Source of the DNA: Phymatolithon calcareum
Lineage: Eukaryota; Rhodophyta; Florideophyceae; Hapalidiales
Direction: 5' to 3'
Length of the DNA: 64,000 bases
NCBI GenBank assembly: GCA_977006965.1
Contig: OZ345377.1
Location: 1,116,001-1,180,000, forward strand
A program made the position numbers and the translations under genes. The notes under the pieces are model-generated. The model was not told the origin of the DNA. It did no database searches and saw only the letters and a program-made list of their open reading frames with translations. Below are positions 31,278 to 41,699 of the stretch, one piece after another (within the stretch, counting starts at the first letter, position 1; each line of letters opens with the position of its first letter).

Positions 31278-34200
31278 GGCGACCGTCAGACGGTCAGACG
31301 GACCGGAACCGTGTGCGGAGCATCGCGGCCGTTTAGTTTGATACTGTTCCTGTGAAGTTAAAAGCTGGCGAATGTGTATGGAGAGCGCGGAAGCTCTAAA
31401 AGTGCCGCGTGTCTCCTTGCTGTACTGTACGTTCATGACTACAATTGGTGGTTGGTGATTTGCATAGGACCAATTGTAATGCGTGTATAACATAGATACG
31501 GAATAAACGTATGATGTGCGAGCGTTTCGGCCACAACATTGGGCTTGTGGTAAAGGGATCGGGTAAGTTTTTATGTCTGCCCCTCTGTTTCGTGGCTGTA
31601 TAAGACGTTCGCCAGTTGGAAATGCGAGGGCTTCACGCGACAATGCCCTCCACTAACTTCTAATCTTGTGCCTATTCACGTTCTTGATATCCACAGGGGG
31701 AAACGAGAGAACTCGCTATTGCGCGGCGTTGGCAAGTACAGATGTGTAACTGCATACGACGGCGGGACCACAAGGATTGAAATTATGTGCCAGAAATGTA
31801 TCAAGATTGAAATGCGTAGGAGTTTACAAGGTCATTCCTGGCATGAGACGTAGATTGCGGGTGGTCATGTGATTTCATATGCGCCTTTTAGTACCTAATG
31901 GGAATCTAAATAATCACGCTAAACACATTTGTCCTCTTTGTTTCCCAAGTGTACTGCTTCCGAAAACAGATGCAAGCTGCTTCCATATGCATGTCCACCA
32001 TCGAAATAGAAAGTACAGACCACATCATGCTACATAGTATAGTACCGGGACTGCATACGACGTCCATTAGTTGAAAGATCACACAACAACGGAATCGTTC
32101 TATATTTACGCCCATGGGGTATTAACTCAGAGCCGAGCGCCAGTACATATGCGTGGTGAAAAATGTCAGCCCGGGCCATGTAATCTTCCTGAAAACACAA
32201 TGCCTAACTTGAGACTGCAGTGCTGTCTTGTCTCACCTCGTGACCGTTTTGTGCGAGCGCGTTTATTCATTTTTTTATTTTTAATCAAAAAAAAGAAAAA
32301 ATCAATATTATGATACAATGATGAAAATAGTAAACCGACCACAAACTTTGCCATGTTTACTAATAAAATGACCATATTGCATGCACTTTTTCAGATATGA
32401 TTCTTTCTTTTTTTTATTGCGGAAAGATCGCTAGTACGGAAGGTGAACACCTAAAGCTGTTCTGTAACAGCTTCTCATTGTTCAAAAATTTGATTATTCA
32501 AAATTTCCGAACAACGCTCCGGGTGTGGGTTTCATTGTCCCGATTCCACAATCGAACCCACCCGTTGCTAGTCTCCGATCTATCACCACCGGTTGGTCGC
32601 CGTCTATTGTCGTCCGCTGCCACTTTTGCTTCGCTCCAGTCACACACTGTTTGAGAGCGTTCTGATCTGTAGAAACTTGCAAGGAAGCAAGGGCCTTCTG
32701 CAACAAACGGATATATTCAGAGAGACAAACCCCGACATTGATGAGGATGAGCCGAAAGCGAAGAAACAGAAGAAAATGAAGCTCAATAGCGAGTCCGAGG
32801 AGAAGATCAAAGATGAAAGTGCTTTCAAAAGTGCAATCCAAATATCCCCAGAAGATGGCACTCCCCCAGTGCGCTCCTAGAACGGCTTTAGAAGCATTTC
32901 TATGTTTGGCTTCGAAAACGTTAAGGCAACATCAATTAACGTAACAATCAACCGCAACTGCAAGATGTGAGAACGTGAGCTTTTCTTAAAGCGTATTCAG
33001 CTTCGTTCTAAAATAAAGTTGCAACTCAAGAAACTGAGCTGAACTTAAGATTTGTGCTACGCATGTAGCTTCGTTATTAAAAATGTTAACACAAGTTTCA
33101 AAAAATACGGCGCTGAGCGGGAAAGACATCCGCGAGCGGGAGTGATATCAGCCAATAGTGGGCCTCTATATTCACGCCAACGGAAATGACAACGCTGAGC
33201 GGGAAAGACGTCAATGCCTGGAAGCGAAACCCGTGTGACCAGCTATGATTCAGATCCTTTCTGTTATCATTCCGTGCGCGGTTGAGCTTGCAAATCCGGT
33301 CACACCTTGTCGAACCTCTATTAATAGTTTTCAATAGTTTCGAAAATAGAAGCTCATACCGCAATTTCCGTTGGCGCTGTCTCCGCGTCAAAGTCTACCC
33401 TCAAGTCAGCTCTGTCAACCCATGGTGCTCCAAAAATTGAGTATTCGCTTTCCGGGTACAGTAGACCCCGATGCGCTCCCACATTCGTGGATCCTTCACC
33501 TTCCCATAAGATTGCTGATGGGCTGATCTTTACTCCGGTAGAAATGTTGTAGTGAAGGACTCATACACAAAACGCTTTAGCTATGAATTTTATTAGCTTT
33601 TTGGAAAGACTCACTAAACAGTTGTGGTCCTGTTGCAAGGGTGACGTCACAGCGTACTTGAAGCATTTCTTTTCCATGGCTTCAAGATTATTGGAATGCA
33701 AACAATAGCTACAGTTGCTCTCCGCTCCTTTTCAATAGTTTTAAGGTTACAACTTTCTTTTGTCATTTCTTTTCCATGGCTTCAAGATTATTGGAATGCA
33801 AACAATAGCTACAGTTGCTCTCCGCTCCTTTTCAATAGTTTTAAGGTTACAACTTTCTTTTGTCATTTCTTTTCTTTGCTTTTGTTGCTGAACGCGAAAA
33901 GTTCTGCGTAGACTCCATTTTGTCCACGCGATGCTGTGCGACTCGTAATCAATCCACATTCCGTGGAAGCGGAATCCCAGCGCCCTTTTCATCTCAATGA
34001 ATTCGGAGACCAAGCTTCAGACTCTACAGATCCCGTATAACGACTCCAAAAGAGTTGGACACTTGCTTGCCCGATCGGTCGACATATTCGCTTCGATGAG
34101 TGTTTCATTCGGCCGAATAATGAATGATTGATCAGAATAGAGCGGAGGGCAAGAAAATGAGTTATTGCGTTCAGCAACATTTGCTACTGTTATTCTGTCG

Positions 34201-35230
34201 AGAAAACTCTACCAAACGAGGTAGAAAAGGTCGGGCACCTCAGGACGATTATTCCCGGTGCCTCGCTCGCAGAACCGGCGCGTGGCGGCACAGTGGTAGT
34301 GCGGGCCGTACGCGTGAACTGCTTATTGAGCGGGTGGCGCCTCCCAGGCGTACTCAGTTACGGGGGGAGACGGTGTGTGAAGTAGGATGTGTGTACTTTT
34401 ACTTGATTCCGACTTGCCGAGTTTAATGAGATGGGAAACTATTCTAGCTTATATAGTATCCATCTACAGGGGGGAGCTCGAGACTACTTTGGCTTAGACT
34501 GTCGTATATTGCAGACAGTTAACCGCACGCTAATCGAGATGTTTCGGTTCGCAACGTATGCGTGCCGTTAGGTGCTAGCAATGTAGCGTAAGATTTGCGG
34601 ATCGTCTCGAGAGCTGTGCTCGGTGTTCTGCACAGCGACCTCTTGTTTCGGTTAGGTCTTCTGTAGGCTATTGTCGGTACGCAACCGACAATATTGATTG
34701 TCTTCTCGTCTTGAACGTCAATCACGGGTGATCGTTGCTTGACCGTTGACTGGCTCGATGAGGGTGTGCCAGGCTGCGCACATATAACCGATGGATGAAC
34801 AGGATCGAATCTGCGACATATTCTGCTCCCGCCCCGATTCTCGGAGTGGAAAAATTTGGAACCAGTTGCTATGCTAGTACAGTTGATGACAAACGCAACT
34901 TCCCGCAGCTCACAGGTACAAGAAGCACGAGGTTATGCTGTGCACTCCTATTTTGCTGTTCGGAGACACGGCCGATATTCACAAATTATGTGGAATATTT
35001 TCCCGTAGTGGTTTCGACTATGCATGATTTTGCGATATTAATCTCGTGCATTCTCGATCGTATTCGAAAATAGACATGTAAACAAATTTAGAATCAAAAT
35101 TCTAATTTAGAATCAGTAATATTACCAGGGTAACCTTCCCCTGATAATACTGTAGTTTCACTATGAAGCAATGATTGGTCCACGTGGAATATCGTGCACC
35201 CTCTTCAGATTTTTCGGGGTGGGGCTGTAT
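31278..35230. other. repeat-rich intergenic region without supported genes
   Basis: About 4 kb, mostly AT-rich with many short frames. It includes a 100-bp tandem duplication (listed) and two copies of GCTGAGCGGGAAAGAC near 33113 and 33195. A 95-codon frame at 32593-32880 with a basic KAKKQKKMK stretch has no recognised domain. A polypurine run near 34470 may be part of an LTR-element fragment, but no LTR pair was found. Confidence 0.4.
33664..33874. repeat. 100-bp tandem duplication
   Basis: Two copies of a 100-bp unit beginning CATTTCTTTTCCATGGCTTC lie head-to-tail at 33664-33763 and 33764-33863. They are followed by the first 11 bases of a third copy. No difference was seen between the two units, so the duplication is recent or an assembly effect. 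Confidence 0.85.
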
Positions 35231-35262
35231 GATTTCAGTATACGTGTACGTATACTGAAATC
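35231..35262. repeat. near-perfect 32-bp palindrome
   Basis: Arms of 15 bp (GATTTCAGTATACGT and its reverse complement) are separated by GT. It lies 16 bp upstream of the hAT-type MITE, in what looks like an older foldback sequence. Confidence 0.8.
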
Positions 35263-35278
35263 AGGGTAATGGTGAAAG

Positions 35279-35646
35279 CAGGGGAATGTTAAGGGGGGGA
35301 GAAACGCAGACCCTGTGTCATACCGCTTTTCCAAGATTATCATATATCGAGCCCGTTTGAAAAAGAAACATTAGGGCGAAGATCGCATCATAGAAATACC
35401 AGAGAAATAAAAGGAAATCATGGGAACATTAGGAGTTCCTAATGTAGCGGCAGCTCTCGTTGCTCGACTCGTTTCTTGGTAAGAAATAACTAGAATTAAG
35501 GTTGGCGTCAAAGCTTTGGCGACAATTTTTGATACAGCGTTATCCTCATAAATCGCTATGCACAACGCGCCTCGTTTTTATTAGAATGTATGTTACTAAG
35601 TGATATGACACCGGGTTTGCGTTTCTCCCCCCTTAACATTCCCCTG
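35279..35646. mobile_element. hAT-type MITE, copy 1
   Basis: A 368-bp element with terminal inverted repeats. The left end starts CAGGGGAATGTTAAGGGGGG and the right end is CCCCCCTTAACATTCCCCTG. The repeats extend about 45 bp (through GAAACGC and GTGTCATA) with a few mismatches. The CAGGG terminus suits the hAT superfamily. The flanks carry GGTGAAAG on the left and GTGAAAG on the right, a 7-8 bp target-site duplication. The inside has no coding capacity and includes a hairpin (ACATTAGGA-GT-TCCTAATGT). It inserted into a palindrome (GGTGAAAGTGT-GT-ACACTTTCACC). A second copy in the opposite orientation lies at 52067. It ends about 260 bp before the NLR-like start codon. Confidence 0.8.
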
Positions 35647-35902
35647 GTGAAAGTGTGTACACTTTCACCATTATGATACCCTACAGCAGCTTCTGTATAC
35701 AGCAACTGTAGGGTAATGTTGAACTTGTTAAACCGACGCCTCCGCACAGAGATACTCACCCCCACCAAGACTGATTCTTGAGGACACTCGTGCTCACGTC
35801 CCCCGATATCGCCTGAGGAGCTTTGTAAAGCACGCCACACAAGGTCGTGAACCGTGAGCTTGGCGATACGGCTGTGCCTCGACGTCTTTTCCCTTTGCCG
35901 GA

Positions 35903-38900
35903 ATGGCTGAAGCCGGTCTTGTGCTCGGAGTTGTGGGCATGATCAATCAGTTGGCAAAAAGATTGTCCGAGTTAAATAAACGCCGTGAAGACTTCGGGTC
36001 ACTGCTGAACAACTGGAATTCTTCAATCAAGTCCTTCGAAGAATACAAAACAAGTGTTAATAATATCGGAGAAACGCTTGTGGATGAGAAGGACTCTATT
36101 GGCGAACGCGCAACAAGCACATTTCGCGCCATTCTCAAGCCGGTTGAGGAATCCATGGCAACGGCATTGGCCATCTTGGAGAGCCTGGGGGAGGAGTTTA
36201 CAAGAGAGAGCTCTCCTGCACCTGCGAGTGGGAGTTCTCATGTGGTCGGTAGCTCTTCGAAACAAGCGGGTCGATCATCGAAAAGAAGGAATCGGATGGT
36301 TGACGATCGTCAAGTGAAGGAGGGCAAGCTATTCGCTAGGGTGAACAAGGTGAAAAAAGCGCTTGAAAAACTTGACGCGATATGGAAGGAGGCTCGATCC
36401 ACGATTGAACATGTATCAATAGCCCTCGTTACCATGAGAAGTATTGACAAAATTGCATGTGACGAATACGTTGCGCAGTTCGATGAGCCCCCGCTTCCAA
36501 AGAATGTTGTGCTAAACTTCAGTGGTGATACCATGGAGGCATTCTTGAAGCGTGCAGTATTGTTGGACTCTGCAAGTGAAAGGGTGACGGCTGCTGTTAG
36601 TCCAAGTGTTCTTGGGGCAGCGGGAATGGGTGGAGTGGGGAAAACTGTTGCGCTTCAAGGTCTCTGTCATGAATCGGAAGTACAGAATAAGTACTTGGAC
36701 GGGGTTTTCTTCGTCACTCTTGGACAGGACGCTGCTGAAGAGGATGTCATTGACGGTGTTGCGCATTTCGTTGAAAGCTCGGGCGGCAAGTCTCTTGCCA
36801 GGGATATCGCAAGTAAGAGAACTGCAGAATCAGCTGCTAAACAAGCGTCTCTGTGGTTCAAAGGTAGGCGTGTCCTTTTCGTGTTCGATGATATCTGGTC
36901 TTTCGACGAGCACCCAATTGGATATCTAAGTTCGCTTAAGATGTTGCTTTGGAAGTCACCATCAAGTGCGATGGTGATATCGACGCGGGAGAAGTCCATC
37001 TCGCAACAGTTCTTCGAGGTGAAGTTCAGTCCGCGCGAAGTTCGTGGGCAGCAAGCGTTGAGCATCCTCGCCAAGTATACTGGGATCGAAACTGAATCTG
37101 TTCATGCATCAAGCGACACTTGGACGGCATTTCGAGACATCTTGGATGTGTGCGGTGGACTGCCAGTGGCATTAGGTGCTGCTGGGACGGGTTTACGCAA
37201 CTTAATCGAAGAAAACAGTGGCAGCATTGGTCGATCGGCAGTAGTCTATGCGAATGAGCTGAAAGAAAACATCGAAAATGTAGGGGACGAAAGTGTCGAT
37301 GAGTACCGGGGACTGAGAGCTGTGGTTGAGACCAGTTTGCAGCATTGCGAAAAGTGGGCGTGTGGCGCAGAAGGTCGGAGGAAACTTGGATGCGAGTTGA
37401 GCGTGAGAGAAAAGTTTGAAGCGCTGAGTATTCTACGCAAGCAGGGTTGGATTCCTCGGACATGCCTGAACCGTCTGTGGGAGACTAACGAGCGAGCGAC
37501 TAAGCAAATTATGTCTAAACTTTCAGATATGCACCTAGTTTTGCGGCACAGGCACGGAACGCCAGCGGGAGAGGTTGACGGATTGACACTGCACGATCTC
37601 GTGCTTGAACAAGCCAAGAAGATGTCTATTGAAAACAATCGTGTTTCTCTTTGGCATGCACGGTTGCTCGATGAATACATGCGGAAAACGGCTAGGAATG
37701 TGGTTGGGAATGTGGTGCAGTCGAATAACTATAATTGTCGGGAGTGGTGGGATTGTGAAAAAGTACCGGAGGATGGGTACATTGAAAAGAACCTGGCTCG
37801 ACACTTGGCCATGAGCGAAGGGTGTGAGCTGGTATCGTTGCTGTCGGATGTGCGATGGTCGAGGAGGCGAATGAAGGTTGGAGGAGTAGTCGCTCTACGG
37901 GACGATTTTCAGGAATTATCGCATTGTAGCGGAAGAGTTATTGGGGCTGACGCCGTGCTAAGCGCCCTCGAAGAAGGCTGGGTAAACATGAACAAGAGTA
38001 TACACGCAACTCCGTTTGAAATGTACGGTCGGTTGCAATCGCAGCGTGCATCGTCCGAGTTTGTGCAGCGCTTCCTGTCAAGTGTGTCGATGCATGTTCC
38101 GAAGCCTCACTATGTGCCGAAGCACGAGGTGCGATGGAGGGTGGATGCCAGACAACTCTTTCGTATCGACTTTGATGGGTGGGTTAATGCCCTGTGTTTG
38201 AGCGAAAAGCAAAACATAATTGCAGTCGTGCAAGGAGAGGAAATTCATGTTTTCGATTTGCAAGCGATGTGTACTGTCCAGACACTGAACGGTCATGACG
38301 GAGAGATCGCCAGTGTTGCAATGAATGGGGACGGAAGTCGAATTGTTTCTGGATCTTGGGACAAAACTGTTCGTGTATGGGATAGGCAGAGCGGAGAATG
38401 CGTGGTGGGACCACTCCGTGGACACGAGGATGTTGTGTTGTGCGTTGCAATGAGCGGGGACGGAAGTCGAATTGTTTCGAGATGTCGTGACGGCACTGTT
38501 CGTGTGTGGGATACGGAGAGCGGAGAATGCGTGGTGGGACCACTCCGTGGACACGAGCATCATGTGTTTTGCGTTGCAATGAATGGAGACGGAAGTCGAA
38601 TAGTTTCGGGATCTGGGGACAAAACCGTTCGTGTATGGGATGGGGAGAGCGGAGAATGCGTGGTGGGACCACTCCGTGGACACGAGCATTATGTGTTTTG
38701 CGTTGCAATGAACGGAGACGGAAGTCGAATTGTTTCTGGATCTTGGGACAAAACCGTTCGTGTATGGGATGGGCAGAGCGGAGAATGCGTGGTGGGACCA
38801 CTCCGTGGACACGAGCGTGATGTGACGTGCGTTGCAGTAAGCGGAGACGGAAGTCGAATTGTTTCTGGATCTTCGGACAAAACCGTTCGTGTATGGGATG

Positions 38901-40030
38901 GGCAGAGCGGAGAATGCGTGCTGGGACCACTTAGTGGACACGAGGAATCTGTGTTGTTCGTTGCAATGAACGGAGACGGAAGTCGAATTGTTTCTGGATC
39001 TCATGACGGCACTGTTCGCGTGTGGGATGGGCAGAGCGGAGAATGCGTGGTGGAACCACTCCGTGGACACGAGGGTGAGATTTGTTGCGTTGCAATGAGC
39101 GGAGGCGAAAGTCGAATAGTTTCGGGATCTGATGACGGAACTGTTTGTGTATGGGATGGGGAGAGTGGAGAATGCGTGGTGGGACCACTCCGTGGACACA
39201 AGGAATATGTGGCGTGCGTTGCAATAAGCGGGGACGGAAGTCGAATTGTTTCGGGATCTCGTGACAACACTGTTCGCGTGTGGGATGCGGAGAGCGGAGA
39301 ATGCGTGGTGGGACCACTCCGTGGACACGAGCGTGGTGTGTGGTGCGTTGCAATGAACGGAGACGGAAGTCGAATAGTTTCGGGATCTGGGGACAAAACC
39401 GTTCGTGTATGGGATGGGCAGAGCGGAGAATGCGTGGTGGGACCACTCAGTGGACACGAGGGTTATGTGTTGTGCGTTGCAATGAACGGAGACGGAAGTC
39501 GAATTGTTTCTGGATCTTGGGACAAAACCGTTCGTGTATGGGATGGGCAGAGCGGAGAATGCGTGGTGGGACCACTCCGTGGACACGAGCTTGGTGTGAC
39601 GTGCGTTGCAATGAACGGGGACGGAAGTTGCATTGTTTCAGGATCTTTGGACGAAACTGTTCGTGTATGGGATGGACAGAGCGGAGAATGCATGAAGGAT
39701 GAGATAACGGAGCTAGGCAATTACGGTGGTGCGCGCTTTGTAGGACGGATCAGACGCCTTGAATTCTATGCTGGCAGTGATTTGTGTGTTGTACATACGT
39801 CAGGTGAGGTATTTCTTTTGGACACGAGCACTGGAACCAAGATGCATTGTCCCGGATACATCATAGAGGGAAGCAACGGCAGGATGTATGCAACAGGGCA
39901 GAACGGGAAGACAGTTCAAGTCGCCACAATGCCATTTAATCGTGTCACATTTTGCTACAATAAGCTGCACTCAAAAGCTGCAGCTGGATTCGGAGATGGT
40001 CAAGTTGTCATAGGAGAGCTCTTAGTATAG
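35903..40030 (+). CDS. NLR-like STAND receptor: RPW8/HeLo-like domain + NB-ARC + 11 near-identical WD40 repeats
   Basis: An intact 1,375-aa single-exon protein. Residues 1-105 are helical, starting with a glycine-rich hydrophobic helix (AGLVLGVVGMINQLAKRL) like RPW8, HeLo and related membrane-disrupting four-helix bundles. A Ser/Lys-rich linker and a second helical stretch follow. The NB-ARC ATPase has a P-loop GMGGVGKT (241-248, Lys247), Walker B VLFVFDDIW (Asp329/330), VISTRE, GLPVAL (419-424) and an MHD-type motif LHD (563-565). Residues 797-1269 are eleven 43-residue WD40 units. Degenerate blades flank them, which would allow 14 blades, or two propellers. In fungi and plants such proteins detect non-self and trigger cell death. 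Here that role is inferred from architecture alone. A MITE sits just upstream. Confidence 0.92.
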   Translation: MAEAGLVLGVVGMINQLAKRLSELNKRREDFGSLLNNWNSSIKSFEEYKTSVNNIGETLVDEKDSIGERATSTFRAILKPVEESMATALAILESLGEEFTRESSPAPASGSSHVVGSSSKQAGRSSKRRNRMVDDRQVKEGKLFARVNKVKKALEKLDAIWKEARSTIEHVSIALVTMRSIDKIACDEYVAQFDEPPLPKNVVLNFSGDTMEAFLKRAVLLDSASERVTAAVSPSVLGAAGMGGVGKTVALQGLCHESEVQNKYLDGVFFVTLGQDAAEEDVIDGVAHFVESSGGKSLARDIASKRTAESAAKQASLWFKGRRVLFVFDDIWSFDEHPIGYLSSLKMLLWKSPSSAMVISTREKSISQQFFEVKFSPREVRGQQALSILAKYTGIETESVHASSDTWTAFRDILDVCGGLPVALGAAGTGLRNLIEENSGSIGRSAVVYANELKENIENVGDESVDEYRGLRAVVETSLQHCEKWACGAEGRRKLGCELSVREKFEALSILRKQGWIPRTCLNRLWETNERATKQIMSKLSDMHLVLRHRHGTPAGEVDGLTLHDLVLEQAKKMSIENNRVSLWHARLLDEYMRKTARNVVGNVVQSNNYNCREWWDCEKVPEDGYIEKNLARHLAMSEGCELVSLLSDVRWSRRRMKVGGVVALRDDFQELSHCSGRVIGADAVLSALEEGWVNMNKSIHATPFEMYGRLQSQRASSEFVQRFLSSVSMHVPKPHYVPKHEVRWRVDARQLFRIDFDGWVNALCLSEKQNIIAVVQGEEIHVFDLQAMCTVQTLNGHDGEIASVAMNGDGSRIVSGSWDKTVRVWDRQSGECVVGPLRGHEDVVLCVAMSGDGSRIVSRCRDGTVRVWDTESGECVVGPLRGHEHHVFCVAMNGDGSRIVSGSGDKTVRVWDGESGECVVGPLRGHEHYVFCVAMNGDGSRIVSGSWDKTVRVWDGQSGECVVGPLRGHERDVTCVAVSGDGSRIVSGSSDKTVRVWDGQSGECVLGPLSGHEESVLFVAMNGDGSRIVSGSHDGTVRVWDGQSGECVVEPLRGHEGEICCVAMSGGESRIVSGSDDGTVCVWDGESGECVVGPLRGHKEYVACVAISGDGSRIVSGSRDNTVRVWDAESGECVVGPLRGHERGVWCVAMNGDGSRIVSGSGDKTVRVWDGQSGECVVGPLSGHEGYVLCVAMNGDGSRIVSGSWDKTVRVWDGQSGECVVGPLRGHELGVTCVAMNGDGSCIVSGSLDETVRVWDGQSGECMKDEITELGNYGGARFVGRIRRLEFYAGSDLCVVHTSGEVFLLDTSTGTKMHCPGYIIEGSNGRMYATGQNGKTVQVATMPFNRVTFCYNKLHSKAAAGFGDGQVVIGELLV
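38291..39709 (+). repeat. eleven 129-bp tandem units encoding the WD40 repeats
   Basis: The units start every 129 bp from 38291 to 39581 with no indel. Most of each unit is nearly identical in DNA (GGAGACGGAAGTCGAATTGT, then GTTCGTGTATGGGATGGGCA). Changes concentrate in codons 4, 5, 7, 23 and 25. Units 1, 4 and 10 share Trp at position 23, units 3 and 9 share Gly. This pattern suggests unit shuffling or gene conversion. Confidence 0.95.
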
Positions 40031-40479
40031 CACAGGAGATAGTTGAATTTACCATACACATATTCGGTTCTCGGTAGTTATGTTGTATTTTGTCAACACA
40101 CCGCCTGCTAGCGTGATGTACAGAGATTTGATGATACTTAACCGAGAATTGAGTGTTCTCGGCGGACAGTACAGGGCAATACATCGCGAGCGCTTAAGGC
40201 CAAAATCAAGGAATAGCTTCTGGCCAACGGCGGCATGCACTGTGCACCGTCTCCTTTTGCACATCTCGTCAGGGGGGGAATAACTTGCACACGTCTTTTC
40301 TCCAGCTTCTGCCAATGATCACGACACACCAAGTTGCACGCGCATGCGTATCACTGGAATTACCGGCGGCGCCGCCAGTATCCCGCGGCTCTGCACTCGT
40401 CCTCTTAGGTCTAGGGAGCTCCTGTCCGCAATGCGAGAGCACGCGTCACAAATGTCAGGTTCACCGCGGTCGATGAGTT
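40031..40479. other. intergenic, 3' flank of the NLR-like gene
   Basis: No supported gene. It may include the 3' end of the neighbouring polyprenyl synthase pseudogene, which I could not trace below about 40480. Confidence 0.4.
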
Positions 40480-41400
40480 CGCCCCATGCAACGGCGGTGG
40501 TGCCTTCCGCACCGAACGTCACCTCGATGACTGTCTTTCACAAGTTCTATTGAACGACCGCGCGGTGCACGTCGCCCAGCCTCGCACCACCACGAATGCT
40601 TTCGGCTGCACCGTCCGTGCGCCATTGAAGTACTCGGACATCCCGCACTCTTCGGTGCTTGCTTATATCTGACGAAAGGTAGGTCTGGCAAGGACGCTTG
40701 CAACTGCGTACGTAGGCCACTGCGGACAGACCGTAGCATGTTCTTGTAGCAAGTCGTCACACACTGGTTTGCCCAGCGCCGATTCGCTCGCGATCATGTC
40801 CAGCACATCGCCGACGATGTGAAATGCAATGCCTGTGTGCTCTCCGTGTTTCTACGCCGCGTCTGCGATCTTCATGCCGTGACCGTCAAGCACAACGACC
40901 GCCCTACTGGTATTGGGGATTAACGACTCGGCTTTGAAAAATGTTTTCGCCAAACACGTCTCGAAAAGACTCTACGGCCGGTGATATCGTATTTGCTCTA
41001 TCTGCTTCTCAGTCACGTCGCCAATCCTGCCCGGGAGCATCGGCTGCACGTCCCCGCGATTGCAATACCTCGCCACGCACCAAATGTCCAATCTCACTGG
41101 AAAGCCTTTCCACAACATCACAGTTTCGCAGCCGTGCAAGTGCGATGGATGCCCTTACGAACAGAAAGTCTCCCGTCAGGTATCGCGCAGCAGCGAAGCT
41201 GCATAAATCAATTCGGCAATCTCTGCGAGTCGGCGTTGACTTGACAGAATTGGCACTGGCGCACCGCATTGCGCGGCGGCGGCGGCGGCCTATGCCATCA
41301 AGACTACAATCACCGGGCGTACGCGCTTCCCGTGCAGTGAGAGCAGATGGGCGGGCGCCTCGTCCAATGGAGGTGTTGAAGCACGCGTACGGCCGCAAAT
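40480..41400 (-). pseudogene. polyprenyl (solanesyl-type) diphosphate synthase pseudogene
   Basis: Read on the minus strand, fragments follow trans-polyprenyl diphosphate synthases in order: HGKRVRPVIVVLMA, RLAEIAELIYAASLL, LTGDFLFVRASIALARLRN, VVERLSSEIGHLVRGEVLQ, KTFFKAESLIPNTSRAVVVL, HTGIAFHIVGDVLDM. Active enzymes make the isoprenoid tail of plastoquinone or ubiquinone. Here the fragments lie in different frames with several stops. About 25 residues holding the first aspartate-rich motif (DDxxD) are deleted between AASLL and LTGDF. The second motif reads GDVLD instead of DDxxD. The gene is dead. It is more GC-rich than its surroundings, as expected for an old coding region. Confidence 0.75.
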
Positions 41401-41699
41401 AGAGAGCCGGTCAGACGGTCGAGCTTGCCGACCGCGAGCGAGAATGGGTACCTTCAACGGATTTGTGTGGAATGACCAAATACATCGACGGCACTGACAG
41501 CCCTCCCGATTTCAACGAGCTACATATCACATTGGAGAACAGATCGGCAAAAGAATATTTGGCGGGATCGCATTATCAAGCAAAGCGCTCCACCAGCCAG
41601 CACCCCATATGCGTGTGGAGCATCCACTTGGCTGCGTTGAAAAAGATAGAGCACAATAATTGTTGTACAGTACCACCAGGGGAAGGTTAGACCAATTTA
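41401..41699. other. intergenic
   Basis: A short frame at 41463-41690 has no recognisable motif. Nothing else is seen. Confidence 0.4.

Noticed and set aside
34430-34800. Solo LTR of a retrotransposon
   Set aside because: A polypurine run near 34470 was suggestive, but no TG...CA ends, second LTR, primer-binding site or target duplication could be found.
38078-39586. 502-codon open frame antisense to the WD40 repeats (and shorter ones in other frames)
   Set aside because: It is a shadow: the 129-bp unit repeats without indel, so one open antisense unit keeps the whole frame open. The sense strand carries clear WD40 motifs.
38291-39709. CRISPR-like or satellite array
   Set aside because: The 129-bp periodic units are coding WD40 repeats in frame, not short repeats with unrelated spacers.
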